This document shows positions 1 through 8,870 of a stretch of 64,000 nt of DNA, piece after piece. Source of the stretch: Clostridium algifaecis (GTDB lineage Bacteria > Bacillota > Clostridia > Clostridiales > Clostridiaceae); the NCBI RefSeq assembly GCF_017874415.1, contig NZ_JAGGLM010000002.1, positions 62,001 through 126,000 of the forward strand. The letters are read 5' to 3'. Under the pieces are notes generated by a model that was given only the letters and a program-made list of their open reading frames with translations, had not been told where the DNA came from and made no database searches. Both the position numbers and the translations under genes were made by a program. The stretch's first letter is position 1; the number at the start of each line of letters is the position of its first letter.

Positions 1-1245
1 GCTTTAATTGAAGAAAAAAATGTGATGGAGGTAATAAGAAGCAATACTGTTAAACAGGACAAGACAGAAGATGAAATTATATCGGATGCACTTCATAATC
101 CTATTGATAGCAAGAGGCTCAAGGATATAGTGAATGAGGGTGAAACAGTTTGCGTAATAATTTCTGATGTCACAAGAAGCTGGCAAAAGCCGTACAAATT
201 TTTGTATAAAATTGTTGAGGAACTAAATGCAGGTGGAGTTAAGGATGAGGATATCACATTTCTATCTGCTTTAGGTACTCATAGAAAACAAACGAAAGAA
301 GAACATGAGAAACTTCTTGGGGGAGAACTATCAAAAAGGTTCAAAGTTTATGATCATGATTGTTTTGATGAAAAGGGTATGGTACACTTGGGCGATACAA
401 GCCATGGAACACCTATTATAGTAAACAAAAAAGCTGTTGAGTGTGACCATGTAGTACTTACCGGAGCTATTATTTATCATTTTCTTGTTGGTTGGTCGGG
501 AGGTAAAAAATCTATCCTTCCTGGTATTTCATCATTCAAGACTATATCGATGAATCATTCACTTTCTTTAAATGAGGGACTTGGAAGTGGAATGAGAGAT
601 AATGTACGTTCAGGAAATGTTGAAGGAAATATTGTACATGATGATATGATGCAGGCAGCTGCCATGGTAAAGCCTTCATTCATGTTTAATGTAATAATGG
701 GACCAGATGGCAATATAGCCAATGCAGTTGCAGGAAATTATATAACAGCTCATGCAGCAGGAAGAAAATTAGTAGATAATATAGATGGTGTTAATATAAA
801 AAAGAAAGCGGATATAGTTATTGCTACTGCAGGTGGATATCCTAAAGATATAAATCTTTATCAATCTATAAAAACTTTAATGAATGCAAAAGAAGCAATG
901 GTGGATGGCGGCACAATGATAATTCTTACACAGTGCAGCGAAGGTATTGGAGAAATTAAAGATATTAAGGATATGATACTAAATTATGATAATATGCTTG
1001 ATAGGGAAAAAGAACTTAGAGAAAGGTATACTATTTCAAAATATGTTGGATATTTTTTCTGTGATATAGCTGAAAAGTGTAAATTGATTTTAGTTTCTGA
1101 AATTAACCCTGATTTACTTAAAAAGACGAAAATTATTTTGTCTAAAACATTAGAAGAGGCACTTGAAATTGCATATGATGGAGATAAAAATCGTACAATT
1201 AGCCTTATGTATAATGGAGCAAATACGCTTCCAAGACTAGTTTAA
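1..1245 (+). CDS. larA: Nickel-dependent lactate racemase family protein (LarA-like), 5' end cut by window edge
   Basis: LarA interconverts L- and D-lactate in the cytoplasm using a nickel-pincer nucleotide bound to a lysine. The reading frame is open back to base 1, and an alignment from memory suggests the first ~20 residues lie outside the window, so the GTG at 22 is probably not the start. Visible family features are a TRSW segment in place of the usual DHTRP, GTHRK, then HFLVGWSGGKKSILPG, which carries the His and the pincer Lys, followed by NHS and, near the C-terminal third, GGYPKDINLYQ. The family also includes racemases of other 2-hydroxyacids, so the substrate is inferred. A D-2-hydroxyacid dehydrogenase lies far away at 58151. 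Confidence 0.85.
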   Translation, partial: ALIEEKNVMEVIRSNTVKQDKTEDEIISDALHNPIDSKRLKDIVNEGETVCVIISDVTRSWQKPYKFLYKIVEELNAGGVKDEDITFLSALGTHRKQTKEEHEKLLGGELSKRFKVYDHDCFDEKGMVHLGDTSHGTPIIVNKKAVECDHVVLTGAIIYHFLVGWSGGKKSILPGISSFKTISMNHSLSLNEGLGSGMRDNVRSGNVEGNIVHDDMMQAAAMVKPSFMFNVIMGPDGNIANAVAGNYITAHAAGRKLVDNIDGVNIKKKADIVIATAGGYPKDINLYQSIKTLMNAKEAMVDGGTMIILTQCSEGIGEIKDIKDMILNYDNMLDREKELRERYTISKYVGYFFCDIAEKCKLILVSEINPDLLKKTKIILSKTLEEALEIAYDGDKNRTISLMYNGANTLPRLV

Positions 1246-1259
1246 AATTCATAAATAAA

Positions 1260-1299
1260 AATAGTAGCTGCCAATTGTCAGAGCGGCTACTATTTTTTA
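1260..1299 (+). terminator. Rho-independent terminator after larA, probably bidirectional
   Basis: AATAGTAGC (1260-1268) pairs perfectly with GCTACTATT (1286-1294) and is followed by a T-rich run. The opposite strand also ends in a T-rich stretch, so it can serve the convergent bioY gene. Confidence 0.8.
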
Positions 1300-1378
1300 T
1301 TTTAATAAGAATACTTTAAATGTTAAATTTTAAATTTGCAGAATTGATAATTGATTATAATATACTGGCTTAGGTTAA

Positions 1379-1927
1379 TTAAGCTAGAAATAAATTAGCT
1401 TTAATTAGTCTCCTGCGAATTTGAGGACCTATTAAAATGACAATTAGCATTTTAGCAAGGTCTCCAGGTATAAAAGGAATTACACCAATAGCAATAGCTG
1501 CACTTGCTGATATATGAGTTTGATATGACAACCAGATAGTACCAAAGGTACAGCACACAATGGTACCTAGTACCATACCTATAAAGCATAAATACCATTT
1601 GTCAAAAAAAGTATCGATGAAAAATCCTGTAATTACTGCCATAAAGATAAATCCGATAAGGTATCCACCGGTTGGTCCCAGGAGTTTAGAAGGACCTCCA
1701 GTAAAACCGGAAAACACCGGAATGCCAACAAAACCAACTAACATATATACTATGTAGCTGACAGTGCCTTTTTTCATGCCAAGTGTGTAAAGTGCAAAAT
1801 ATATTGCTAGGTTTGTGAAAGAAATTGGCACCACGCCAATGGGAATTGATAAAGGTCCAAGAACACAGATGACTGCAGCCATGACACCGATAATTGCCAT
1901 TTGATAGATATTAGATTTCTTTTTCAT
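1379..1927 (-). CDS. bioY: Biotin transporter S component BioY
   Basis: BioY is the membrane substrate-binding subunit for biotin, working alone or with an ECF energizing module. The 182-residue product is almost entirely hydrophobic with about six membrane segments. It shows BioY hallmarks: GPLSIPIGVVPISFTNLAIY near residues 24-43, then GGPSKLLGPTGGYLIGF, and the late segment IPFIPGDLAKM. It lies 36 bases downstream of bioB on the same strand, and a good SD (GGAGG) sits before the ATG, so it is the second gene of a BirA-controlled biotin operon. No EcfA/EcfT genes are in the window. Confidence 0.93.
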   Translation of the reverse strand: MKKKSNIYQMAIIGVMAAVICVLGPLSIPIGVVPISFTNLAIYFALYTLGMKKGTVSYIVYMLVGFVGIPVFSGFTGGPSKLLGPTGGYLIGFIFMAVITGFFIDTFFDKWYLCFIGMVLGTIVCCTFGTIWLSYQTHISASAAIAIGVIPFIPGDLAKMLIVILIGPQIRRRLIKANLFLA

Positions 1928-1963
1928 AATTTTCCTCCATTTTAATTTTGTTAATATTAAATG

Positions 1964-2926
1964 TTATTTTGAAATATCAAAGCCTAGATTGGTCAACATT
2001 TCTTTATCCTGTTTAGTGTTATTTCCTATAGTTGTAAGCATATCACCGGTGATTGTAGCATTAGCACCTGATAGGAATATCTTTGAGCCACCATTTTTAA
2101 AGTAGTTTCTACCTGCTGCCATACGAATATATGCAGTAGGATTGATATAACGAAAGATGGCAATAGTTTTTAAAATATCATCTTCAGAGATAGGTTTTAA
2201 ATTTTCATAGGCTGTCCCTTTAATAGGAAGAAGTACATTGACAGGAATAGAAGTTACTTGTAATTCTGACAGGCTTACAGCCATATCGATGCGATCATTC
2301 CAGGTTTCTCCCATACCAATGATACCTCCGGAGCAAACTTTAAGACCTACTTTCTTTGCAAGCTTGATTTCTTGAATTTTATCTTCATATGTATGAGTGC
2401 TGCAAACATTAGGAAAGTTGCGCCTGGAAGTTTCTATATTTGCATGATACATTGAAACTCCAGAATTTTTTAAACGAATAAATTCTTCTTCAGTTAAAAG
2501 ACCATGAGAGGCACAAAGATTAATGTCGCATTCCTCATGCATTTTTTTGTATGCTTCAATAGCCTTATCAAAATCCTTGCCTGTTAAGGATCTGCCGGCA
2601 GTAACAATAGAATATCGGTGTACGCCGCTTGTTTCGTTTCTCTTACAATCTTCTAAAATTACATCTGGATCTAAAAATTCATATTCTTTAATTCCAGTGT
2701 GATGATGAGCGGACTGGGCACAAAATTTGCAGTTTTCACTGCAGCGACCACTGCGGCCATTTATAATGGTGCAAAGGTCAACTTTATTGCCACATAATGT
2801 TTCACGAATCATATTTGCACCTTCAAGCAGTTCATCCTCAGCTGCAGTTAAAAAGAAACTGAAATCTTCTCCTCTTTTTAAACGTCTGCCTGCAATAATT
2901 TCTTTTGCTAAATCTTTTACTTTCAT
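1964..2926 (-). CDS. bioB: Biotin synthase BioB
   Basis: Radical SAM enzyme that inserts sulfur into dethiobiotin, the last step of biotin synthesis. The [4Fe-4S] motif CxxxCxxC is at C62, C66 and C69 (SGRCSENCKFCAQS), followed by YRYS-type, GGIIGMGET and ISVNVL-like blocks (here IPVNVLLPIKGT), and a C-terminal FLSGANATITGDMLTT. I chose the ATG at 2926 because a GGGGG ribosome binding site lies about ten bases upstream; the longer frame back to 3016 would put the SD inside the gene. Length 320 residues is normal. First gene of bioB-bioY. No bioA, bioD or bioF is nearby, so the cell may use imported dethiobiotin or have those genes elsewhere. Confidence 0.95.
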   Translation of the reverse strand: MKVKDLAKEIIAGRRLKRGEDFSFFLTAAEDELLEGANMIRETLCGNKVDLCTIINGRSGRCSENCKFCAQSAHHHTGIKEYEFLDPDVILEDCKRNETSGVHRYSIVTAGRSLTGKDFDKAIEAYKKMHEECDINLCASHGLLTEEEFIRLKNSGVSMYHANIETSRRNFPNVCSTHTYEDKIQEIKLAKKVGLKVCSGGIIGMGETWNDRIDMAVSLSELQVTSIPVNVLLPIKGTAYENLKPISEDDILKTIAIFRYINPTAYIRMAAGRNYFKNGGSKIFLSGANATITGDMLTTIGNNTKQDKEMLTNLGFDISK

Positions 2927-3039
2927 ATTAAATGCCCCCATATAAATACTTGAATGTAAATAGAACATCCTGAGTTTAATTAAAACTACATGGACGTTGT
3001 TATTATAAATTATCAAAAATAGTGCTTGATATATATTGA

Positions 3040-3095
3040 AGTATATATGAACATAAGAGTATTGTCAACCATTTTTAGAATAATGATTAACAATA
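3040..3095 (-). promoter_or_regulatory. bioB promoter with overlapping BirA operator
   Basis: On the minus strand a near-consensus promoter reads TTGACA (3068-3063), 17-base spacer, TATACT (3045-3040). The -35 lies inside an inverted repeat TATTGTTAATC-N14-GGTTGACAATA (3095-3060). This fits the Firmicute BirA box (TTGTTAACC-N14/15-GGTTAACAA) with few mismatches. Binding by biotinyl-AMP-loaded BirA would occlude RNA polymerase, so bioB-bioY should be repressed by biotin. The sequence match is direct; the repression mode is known for the family. Confidence 0.85.
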
Positions 3096-3183
3096 TAAAT
3101 ACTTTAATATCATAATTTAGAAAATGACAAAGAAAGGAAAGAGCTTTAAAAGCATGATGCTTAATATTTATGCAGACTCAATA

Positions 3184-3205
3184 AAAAAGGCATAACTGCC
3201 TTTTT
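3184..3205 (-). terminator. Terminator of the 47-residue membrane protein gene
   Basis: AAAAAGGCA and TGCCTTTTT form a 9-bp stem with a four-base loop (TAAC on the plus strand). On the minus strand the stem runs into a T tract, just downstream of the small gene ending at 3241. Confidence 0.7.
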
Positions 3206-3240
3206 CATTTGATAAACAAAATAAAATACTTGTTTATCAA

Positions 3241-3384
3241 TTAAAAAAATGTGAATAATATAATTAATATAGCCATAGGAATAAATGCAGCTAGAACTAA
3301 AAATACAGTAAATAGGTTACTTTCTTCTTTGGATTTATCATTGAGTTTATTTGATTCTTGATTTAAAGATTTTAAGTTTGCCAT
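3241..3384 (-). CDS. 47-residue single-pass membrane protein, unknown function
   Basis: A short frame on the minus strand starts at ATG 3384 behind a very strong ribosome binding site (AGGAGGG, seven bases upstream) and ends at TAA 3241, followed by its own terminator. The product has a hydrophilic, Lys/Asn/Ser/Glu-rich first half (starting MANLKSLNQESNKLND) and a C-terminal hydrophobic helix (FLVLAAFIPMAILIILFTFF). It is monocistronic and divergent from the ugp operon. I do not recognise a family. The SD, clean helix and dedicated terminator argue that it is real despite its size. Confidence 0.7.
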   Translation of the reverse strand: MANLKSLNQESNKLNDKSKEESNLFTVFLVLAAFIPMAILIILFTFF

Positions 3385-3700
3385 AGTATATCCCTCCTAT
3401 ATAATTTTATATTTTAATAAACATTTTAAGATTATTAAGTCTTGGCTAAGTATACGTTTACAGAAAGCTAATATCATAACTGTTTCTAATATCTTCCTTA
3501 CATATATTATATTAAATTACTTCTATTTTGTGAACACTTTTTTAAATATTTATGCAATTTGATTTAGATATTGGATGATTGTTTATTGTTAACAAAAGTG
3601 AGGTTAGGTAAATTATTCTTAACGTGTACATAAATTTAAATTAATTTATCTGGAGTAGAATTTAAAAAGTAAACAAAAAGTGATGGAGGTATTTATTAAG

Positions 3701-4624
3701 ATGGAAAAAACGGTAGAACAGCTGCGGGTAAGTAAAGAAGAAGTTTTTCAAAAAAAGAAAAAAAAGAAACTGATAAATTTATTAGAACCATATTTTTATA
3801 TTGTTCCTTGTCTAATTATATTTATAGGTTTCACATATTTCCCATTTTTTAAAACTATATATTTGAGTTTATACAACACTAATGCACAGGGAGAAATGAG
3901 TTCTTTTGCAGGACTATCAAATTATATAGATTTATTTAAATCACACTCTTTTATAAATAGCATAATTGTTACTTTTAAGTTTGTTTTAGTAACTACAATA
4001 CCATCTATAATAATTGGCTTGATGCTGGCACTTATCTGTAATACAAAATTAAAATTTAAAGGTATATTTAGCACAATGTATGCGATGCCTATGGCGGTAT
4101 CTTCTGCATCAGCAGCTATAATATGGATGCTTTTATTTAATCCAGGCATAGGACTTGTAAATTTTATATTAAAGAAAAATATAGGGTGGCTTACTCAACC
4201 ATTTTGGGGATTCATGGCAGTTTCAATAGTTGCCATATGGCTTAATATATGTGTAAACTTCATATTTATAACGGCAGGACTTCAAAACATTCCTAAAGAG
4301 TTAAAAGAAAGCGCATCTATAGATGGGGCAAATTATTTCCAGTGTCTTAAAAGTGTAATACTACCATGTCTTTCACCTACACTTTTCTTTGTTCTCGTAA
4401 TAAATATCATAAATGGTTTTCAAACTTTTGGACAAATAAATATAATGACACTTGGAGGACCGGCAGAAGCTACTAATGTGCTTGTGTATTCCATTTATAG
4501 GGATGCGTTTTTCAACAATAGATTTGGCATGGCAAGTGCAGAGTCGGTAATTTTATTTTTGCTTATGCTGGTTATAACTCTTTTGCAATTTAGATATGAA
4601 AAGAAAAAAGTATTTTATAAATAA
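3701..4624 (+). CDS. ugpA: ABC sugar/glycerol-3-phosphate permease, UgpA type
   Basis: First of two MalF/MalG-class inner-membrane permeases. About 307 residues with six predicted helices and, late in the protein, the EAA loop (ELKESASIDGANYFQCLKSVILP) that docks on the ATPase. The start at 3701 is preferred over the GTG at 3680 because GGAGGT (3685-3690) sits ten bases before it. The N-terminus has a striking lysine run (KKKKKK) before helix 1. First gene of ugpA-E-B-Q-C. The neighbouring phosphodiesterase makes glycerol-3-phosphate or glycerophosphodiesters the likely substrates; other sugars cannot be excluded by sequence alone. Confidence 0.85.
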   Translation: MEKTVEQLRVSKEEVFQKKKKKKLINLLEPYFYIVPCLIIFIGFTYFPFFKTIYLSLYNTNAQGEMSSFAGLSNYIDLFKSHSFINSIIVTFKFVLVTTIPSIIIGLMLALICNTKLKFKGIFSTMYAMPMAVSSASAAIIWMLLFNPGIGLVNFILKKNIGWLTQPFWGFMAVSIVAIWLNICVNFIFITAGLQNIPKELKESASIDGANYFQCLKSVILPCLSPTLFFVLVINIINGFQTFGQINIMTLGGPAEATNVLVYSIYRDAFFNNRFGMASAESVILFLLMLVITLLQFRYEKKKVFYK

Positions 4625-4650
4625 AAATTAAAATAGAAAGGAATAGATAT

Positions 4651-5472
4651 ATGAGAAAAAACATGAATAAAGCAGTTCTTTATGTTCTAAATATAGTGCT
4701 TGGATTGATAGCTATAGCACCTATTTTATATGCACTGGACATTAGCTTAATGCCACCAGAACAAATATTCTCCTATCCACCTAAGTTGATACCTGGGAGA
4801 ATATATTTTCAAAATTATATAGAAGCATTGAATACGGCACCTATAATAAAATTTATAATAAATAGTTTTGTAGTTTCCTCAGCAGTAACTATAGGGCAGA
4901 TTATTACTTCATGTACAGCAGCTTTCGCATTTTCATTTTTCAATTTCAGAAGTAAAAAAATATTATTTATACTAATGCTTGCTACCATGATGATTCCTGG
5001 TGAATCTATTATGATATCAAATTATTTAACTGTTGGTTCTTTTGGGTGGCTTGACAGTTATAAATCGCTTATTATACCTTATTTGAGTTCCGCCATGGGA
5101 ATATTTATGATGAGGCAGTACTATCTCACTCTTCCTAAAGAACTTTATGAGGCTGCTAAAATAGATGGCTGCAATAATTTTAAATTTTTTACCAAAATAG
5201 TATTTCCAATGTCAAAACCTATGGTAGGTTCTCTTGGAATTTACACATTTTTGGTTACATGGAATCAATATTTGTGGCCGCTTCTTGTTACTAGTAAAGA
5301 TAGCTCAAGAACAGTGCAAATAGGTATAAGTATGCTGCAATTTTCTGAGAATCAGTCTTTTGGACTTATAATGGCAGGTATTGTAATGGTACTTTTGCCA
5401 TCAATCTTAATATTTATATTTGGTCAAAAACAGCTTATAGAAGGTATGACATCTGGTGCAGTTAAAGGCTAA
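4651..5472 (+). CDS. ugpE: ABC sugar/glycerol-3-phosphate permease, UgpE type
   Basis: Second permease of the operon, 273 residues, MalG-class, with six hydrophobic segments and the EAA motif LYEAAKIDGCNNFKFFTKIVFP near residue 165-190. The C-terminus ends FGQKQLIEGMTSGAVKG, a signature of this permease class. It starts 26 bases after ugpA behind AAAGG. Forms the membrane channel as a heterodimer with UgpA. Confidence 0.87.
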   Translation: MRKNMNKAVLYVLNIVLGLIAIAPILYALDISLMPPEQIFSYPPKLIPGRIYFQNYIEALNTAPIIKFIINSFVVSSAVTIGQIITSCTAAFAFSFFNFRSKKILFILMLATMMIPGESIMISNYLTVGSFGWLDSYKSLIIPYLSSAMGIFMMRQYYLTLPKELYEAAKIDGCNNFKFFTKIVFPMSKPMVGSLGIYTFLVTWNQYLWPLLVTSKDSSRTVQIGISMLQFSENQSFGLIMAGIVMVLLPSILIFIFGQKQLIEGMTSGAVKG

Positions 5473-5532
5473 ATTTAATTATATAATACAGCATTAATTA
5501 TAATAAAAATAAGCTTTGAGAGGAGAAAATTA

Positions 5533-6885
5533 ATGAAGAAAAAGATTATAAGTGCACTTTTAACATCACTTTTAATAGGAGGTATTTTTACCGGATGTGG
5601 AAATAATACGAGCAAGTCATCTGGAGAAAATGGAAAGCCAGTACAAATTACATTCTGGCACTCAATGGCAGGAAAAAATGGTCAAGCACTTACTAAAATG
5701 GTGAATGATTTCAACAGTTCACATAAAAATATAAAGGTTAATGCTCAATTTCAAGGTAAATATGATGATGCAATAAATAAATTAAAGAGTGCTGAAAGAG
5801 CAAAAAATGGACCTGATGTCATGCAGGTATATGATATAGGTACAAGATTTATGATAGATAGTGGCTGGACAGTACCTGTTCAAAAATTTATAGACCAGGA
5901 TAAATATGATACTTCAAGTTTAGAGCCAAACATATTAAGTTATTACACGGTTAATAATAAACTTAATTCTATGCCTTTTAATTCATCAACTCCTATAATG
6001 TACTATAATAAAAATGAATTTAAAGCAGCAGGATTAGATCCGAATAATCCACCAAAGACATTTTCTGAGCTTGAACAAGCAATTGCAAAGTTAACTAAGA
6101 AAGATGGATCTGGAAAAGTAACTCAGTATGGATATTCAATGGCCATATATGGATGGTTTTTTGAACAATTTATAGTTAAACAGGGACAAAATTATGCAAA
6201 CAATGGTAATGGAAGAGAAAAAGCTCCTACAGCAGTTGAATTTGATAAAAATGGTGCAGGACTTAAGGTATTAAATGAATGGAAAAAGATAGTTGATTCC
6301 GGAAATGCAGGTAATTTTGGAAGAAATGAAGATGATACGGAAAACGCATTTATAGCAGGAAAAACAGCAATGTACATTGAATCTACAGCAGATTTATCGG
6401 CAGTGTTAAAAGGAGTCGGTGGAAAATTTGATGTAGGAACTGCGTATCTCCCATCTTTTGATGGCACACAAAATGGCGGCGTTTCAATTGGAGGAGCTTC
6501 ATTATGGGCACTTGACAGCAAAGATACAGCAAAGGAAAAGGCAGTATGGGAATTTATGAAATACATGGTATCACCAGAGGAGCAGGCTTACTGGGCTTCA
6601 CAGACAGGATATTTCCCTGTAACAAAGAAAGCTTATGATGTTCAGCTTATGAAAGACAATTTAAAGAAAAAACCACAATTCCAAACTGCTATAGACCAGC
6701 TTCATGCATCACCAAAAACTGCAAAAGGAGCACTTATGTCAGTATTCCCTGAAGCAAGACAGATTGTTGAAACTAATATAGAACAGATGCTTCAAAACAA
6801 GCAAACTCCAGATCAGACATTGAAAAATGCTGCAGACAGCATAAATGAATCAATTAAAAAATATAATGATGCAAATAAAAAATAA
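5533..6885 (+). CDS. ugpB: Extracellular solute-binding lipoprotein, UgpB type
   Basis: A 450-residue binding protein of the family 1 type. It has a lipoprotein signal peptide: MKKK, hydrophobic core, lipobox FTGC with the modified Cys at residue 22. The mature domain begins with ITFWHSMAGKNGQALTKMVNDFN, close to UgpB and other glycerol-3-phosphate binders, and contains the usual ALWALDSKDTAKEKAVWEFMKYMVSPEEQAYW-like C-lobe block. It captures substrate outside the membrane and hands it to UgpAE. Placed in mid-operon, unlike the E. coli order where it comes first. Confidence 0.9.
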   Translation: MKKKIISALLTSLLIGGIFTGCGNNTSKSSGENGKPVQITFWHSMAGKNGQALTKMVNDFNSSHKNIKVNAQFQGKYDDAINKLKSAERAKNGPDVMQVYDIGTRFMIDSGWTVPVQKFIDQDKYDTSSLEPNILSYYTVNNKLNSMPFNSSTPIMYYNKNEFKAAGLDPNNPPKTFSELEQAIAKLTKKDGSGKVTQYGYSMAIYGWFFEQFIVKQGQNYANNGNGREKAPTAVEFDKNGAGLKVLNEWKKIVDSGNAGNFGRNEDDTENAFIAGKTAMYIESTADLSAVLKGVGGKFDVGTAYLPSFDGTQNGGVSIGGASLWALDSKDTAKEKAVWEFMKYMVSPEEQAYWASQTGYFPVTKKAYDVQLMKDNLKKKPQFQTAIDQLHASPKTAKGALMSVFPEARQIVETNIEQMLQNKQTPDQTLKNAADSINESIKKYNDANKK

Positions 6886-6918
6886 GAGTTTAAATAAAAT
6901 TATAAGGAGATATAGAGC

Positions 6919-7647
6919 ATGACCAAAAGTTTAAATATTGCACATAGAGGTTTTAGCGGAAAGTATCCTGAAAACACTATGATAGCTTTTAAAAAGGCAG
7001 TTGAAATTGGAAGTGATGGGATTGAAACGGATGTGCATATGACAAAAGATGGGGCTATTGTTATATGTCATGATGAAAAGCTGGATAGAACCACAAACGG
7101 GCAGGGCTTTATCAAAGATTTTACTTATGATGAGATAAAAAAATTAGATGCTGGTTTAAAATTTGGAGAAAGATTTAAAGGGGAAGCTATACCTGATATA
7201 GACGAGTTTTTAGATTATGTTAAAGATAAAAACATACTTGTGAATATTGAGCTTAAAAATGATATGATTCATTATAAAAATCTTGAGGAAAAAGTTGTAG
7301 AGAAAATATATGAGTATGGAATGAAAGATAAAGTTATACTATCATCTTTTAATCATTATGCTATGGTAAAGGTGAAAGATATAGACATCAGCATAAAAAC
7401 AGGACTTTTATATGAAGCTGTACTTTATAAGGCTGAGGAATATGCAAAAATGGTTGGGTCGGATGCTCTCCACCCATATTTCCCGGCTGTTATGAATAAA
7501 ACTGTAGTGGATAATATCAAAAAACAGGGTATAGCTATAAATACCTATACAGTAAATGAAGAAAAAGATATGGAGAAACTTATACAATTAGGCATAGATG
7601 GAATTATAACAAATTACCCTGATGTGCTCGGAAAATTAGTTAGATAA
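6919..7647 (+). CDS. ugpQ: Glycerophosphodiester phosphodiesterase
   Basis: Cytoplasmic GDPD-family TIM barrel, 242 residues with no signal peptide. It hydrolyses glycerophosphodiesters to glycerol-3-phosphate and an alcohol. Catalytic and metal residues are visible: HRG at 9-11, PENT at 17-20, the GIETDVHMTKDG block (Glu and Asp ligands) and ICHDEKLDRTTNG with the second catalytic His. A late HPYFP and GIAINTYTVNEE match the family. Its position between ugpB and ugpC is the best evidence that this transporter imports glycerophosphodiesters such as glycerophosphocholine. Confidence 0.92.
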   Translation: MTKSLNIAHRGFSGKYPENTMIAFKKAVEIGSDGIETDVHMTKDGAIVICHDEKLDRTTNGQGFIKDFTYDEIKKLDAGLKFGERFKGEAIPDIDEFLDYVKDKNILVNIELKNDMIHYKNLEEKVVEKIYEYGMKDKVILSSFNHYAMVKVKDIDISIKTGLLYEAVLYKAEEYAKMVGSDALHPYFPAVMNKTVVDNIKKQGIAINTYTVNEEKDMEKLIQLGIDGIITNYPDVLGKLVR

Positions 7648-7673
7648 TCAATATTTAATGGGAGTGATTGAAA

Positions 7674-8768
7674 ATGTCAGATGTATCTTTAAGACATATA
7701 TGTAAAAATTATTCGGATGATTTTCAAGCTGTTAAGGATTTTAATTTAAATATAGGAGATAAGGAATTTATTGTACTTGTAGGTCCATCGGGCTGTGGAA
7801 AATCTACAGTACTAAGAACTATTGCTGGACTTGAAGATATAACGAGCGGAGATGTTTATATAGGTGATACTTGTGTAAATGATATATCTTCTAAAGATAG
7901 GGATATTGCTATGGTATTTCAAAATTATGCACTTTATCCTCATATGACAGTATATGATAATATGGCATTTGGACTTAAATTGAGAAAACTTTCTAAAGCT
8001 GACATAGATAAAAAGGTTAAAGAAGCAGCTAAAATATTGAATATAGAACAACTTCTTGATAGAAAACCTAAAGAGCTATCTGGTGGTCAGAGACAGAGAG
8101 TTGCTATGGGACGTGCCATAGTTAGAAATCCTAAAATATTTTTGATGGATGAGCCATTATCAAATTTGGATGCAAAATTAAGAGTACAGATGAGAACGGA
8201 AATATCAAAGCTTTACAAGAAATTAAAAACTACTTTTATATATGTTACTCATGATCAAGTTGAAGCCATGACACTTGGTACAAGAATCGTAGTTATGAAA
8301 GATGGTATTATACAGCAGGTAGGTGTACCTCAGGATATATATACAAAACCTGCTAACATATTCGTTGCAGGATTTATAGGAAGTCCTCAGATGAATTTTA
8401 TTAATGCAAAAATTGTGAAGGATGATAGTGGTAAAATTAAGGCTTTATTTGGAAATGAAACTTTGTCTTTAGAGGATGATATTTCAAATATTTTGAAAAC
8501 AAAAAATTATGTTGGCAAGGAAGTTATACTTGGTGTAAGACCTGAAAATATAAGTATTTTAGAAAAGAATGGATATCAATTTAAAGTTGATATGACGGAA
8601 ATAATGGGAGCAGAAACATATATTTATCTGTCAAATGCAGAAAATAATATAACAGCTAGAGTAAATGGCATATGTGATGCAAAATCAGGGGAAATTATGA
8701 ATATAGGATTTGATTTAAATAAAATTCATATTTTTGATAGCAAAACCAAGTTGAATATCTTACTATAA
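7674..8768 (+). CDS. ugpC: ABC transporter ATPase, UgpC/MsmK type
   Basis: Energizing ATPase for UgpABE, 364 residues. Walker A GPSGCGKST at 37-45, Q-loop QNYALYPHMTVYDN, signature LSGGQRQRVAMGRA, Walker B IFLMDEPLSNLDAKLR and H-loop YVTHDQVEAMTL, followed by a C-terminal TOBE/regulatory domain with GVRPENI, as in MalK-class ATPases. The ATG at 7674 has GGGAG nine bases upstream; an in-frame TTG at 7668 is too close to the SD. Last gene of the operon. MalK-class ATPases often serve several transporters. Confidence 0.92.
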   Translation: MSDVSLRHICKNYSDDFQAVKDFNLNIGDKEFIVLVGPSGCGKSTVLRTIAGLEDITSGDVYIGDTCVNDISSKDRDIAMVFQNYALYPHMTVYDNMAFGLKLRKLSKADIDKKVKEAAKILNIEQLLDRKPKELSGGQRQRVAMGRAIVRNPKIFLMDEPLSNLDAKLRVQMRTEISKLYKKLKTTFIYVTHDQVEAMTLGTRIVVMKDGIIQQVGVPQDIYTKPANIFVAGFIGSPQMNFINAKIVKDDSGKIKALFGNETLSLEDDISNILKTKNYVGKEVILGVRPENISILEKNGYQFKVDMTEIMGAETYIYLSNAENNITARVNGICDAKSGEIMNIGFDLNKIHIFDSKTKLNILL

Positions 8769-8804
8769 ATATAGAAGAAGCAAACAAAGCAATTTCTAAG
8801 ATTG

Positions 8805-8840
8805 AAATGGTCTGTTTTTAGTGAAACAGACCATTTATGT
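8805..8840 (+). terminator. Bidirectional terminator between ugpC and the M42 peptidase gene
   Basis: AAATGGTCTGTTT (8805-8817) pairs perfectly with AAACAGACCATTT (8824-8836), a 13-bp stem with a six-base loop. It separates two convergent genes. Confidence 0.8.
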
Positions 8841-8870
8841 TTTGCACACATTAAAGATATTTGTAAATAT

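Noticed and set aside
22-24. GTG as the start of the racemase gene
   Set aside because: The frame is open to the window edge and the family N-terminus is longer; the adjacent GGAGG-like bases are inside the coding region.
3560-3700. Pho box before the ugp operon
   Set aside because: TTAACA-like hexamers occur (near 3588 and 3619), but their spacing does not fit the tandem PhoP repeats; not enough to claim.
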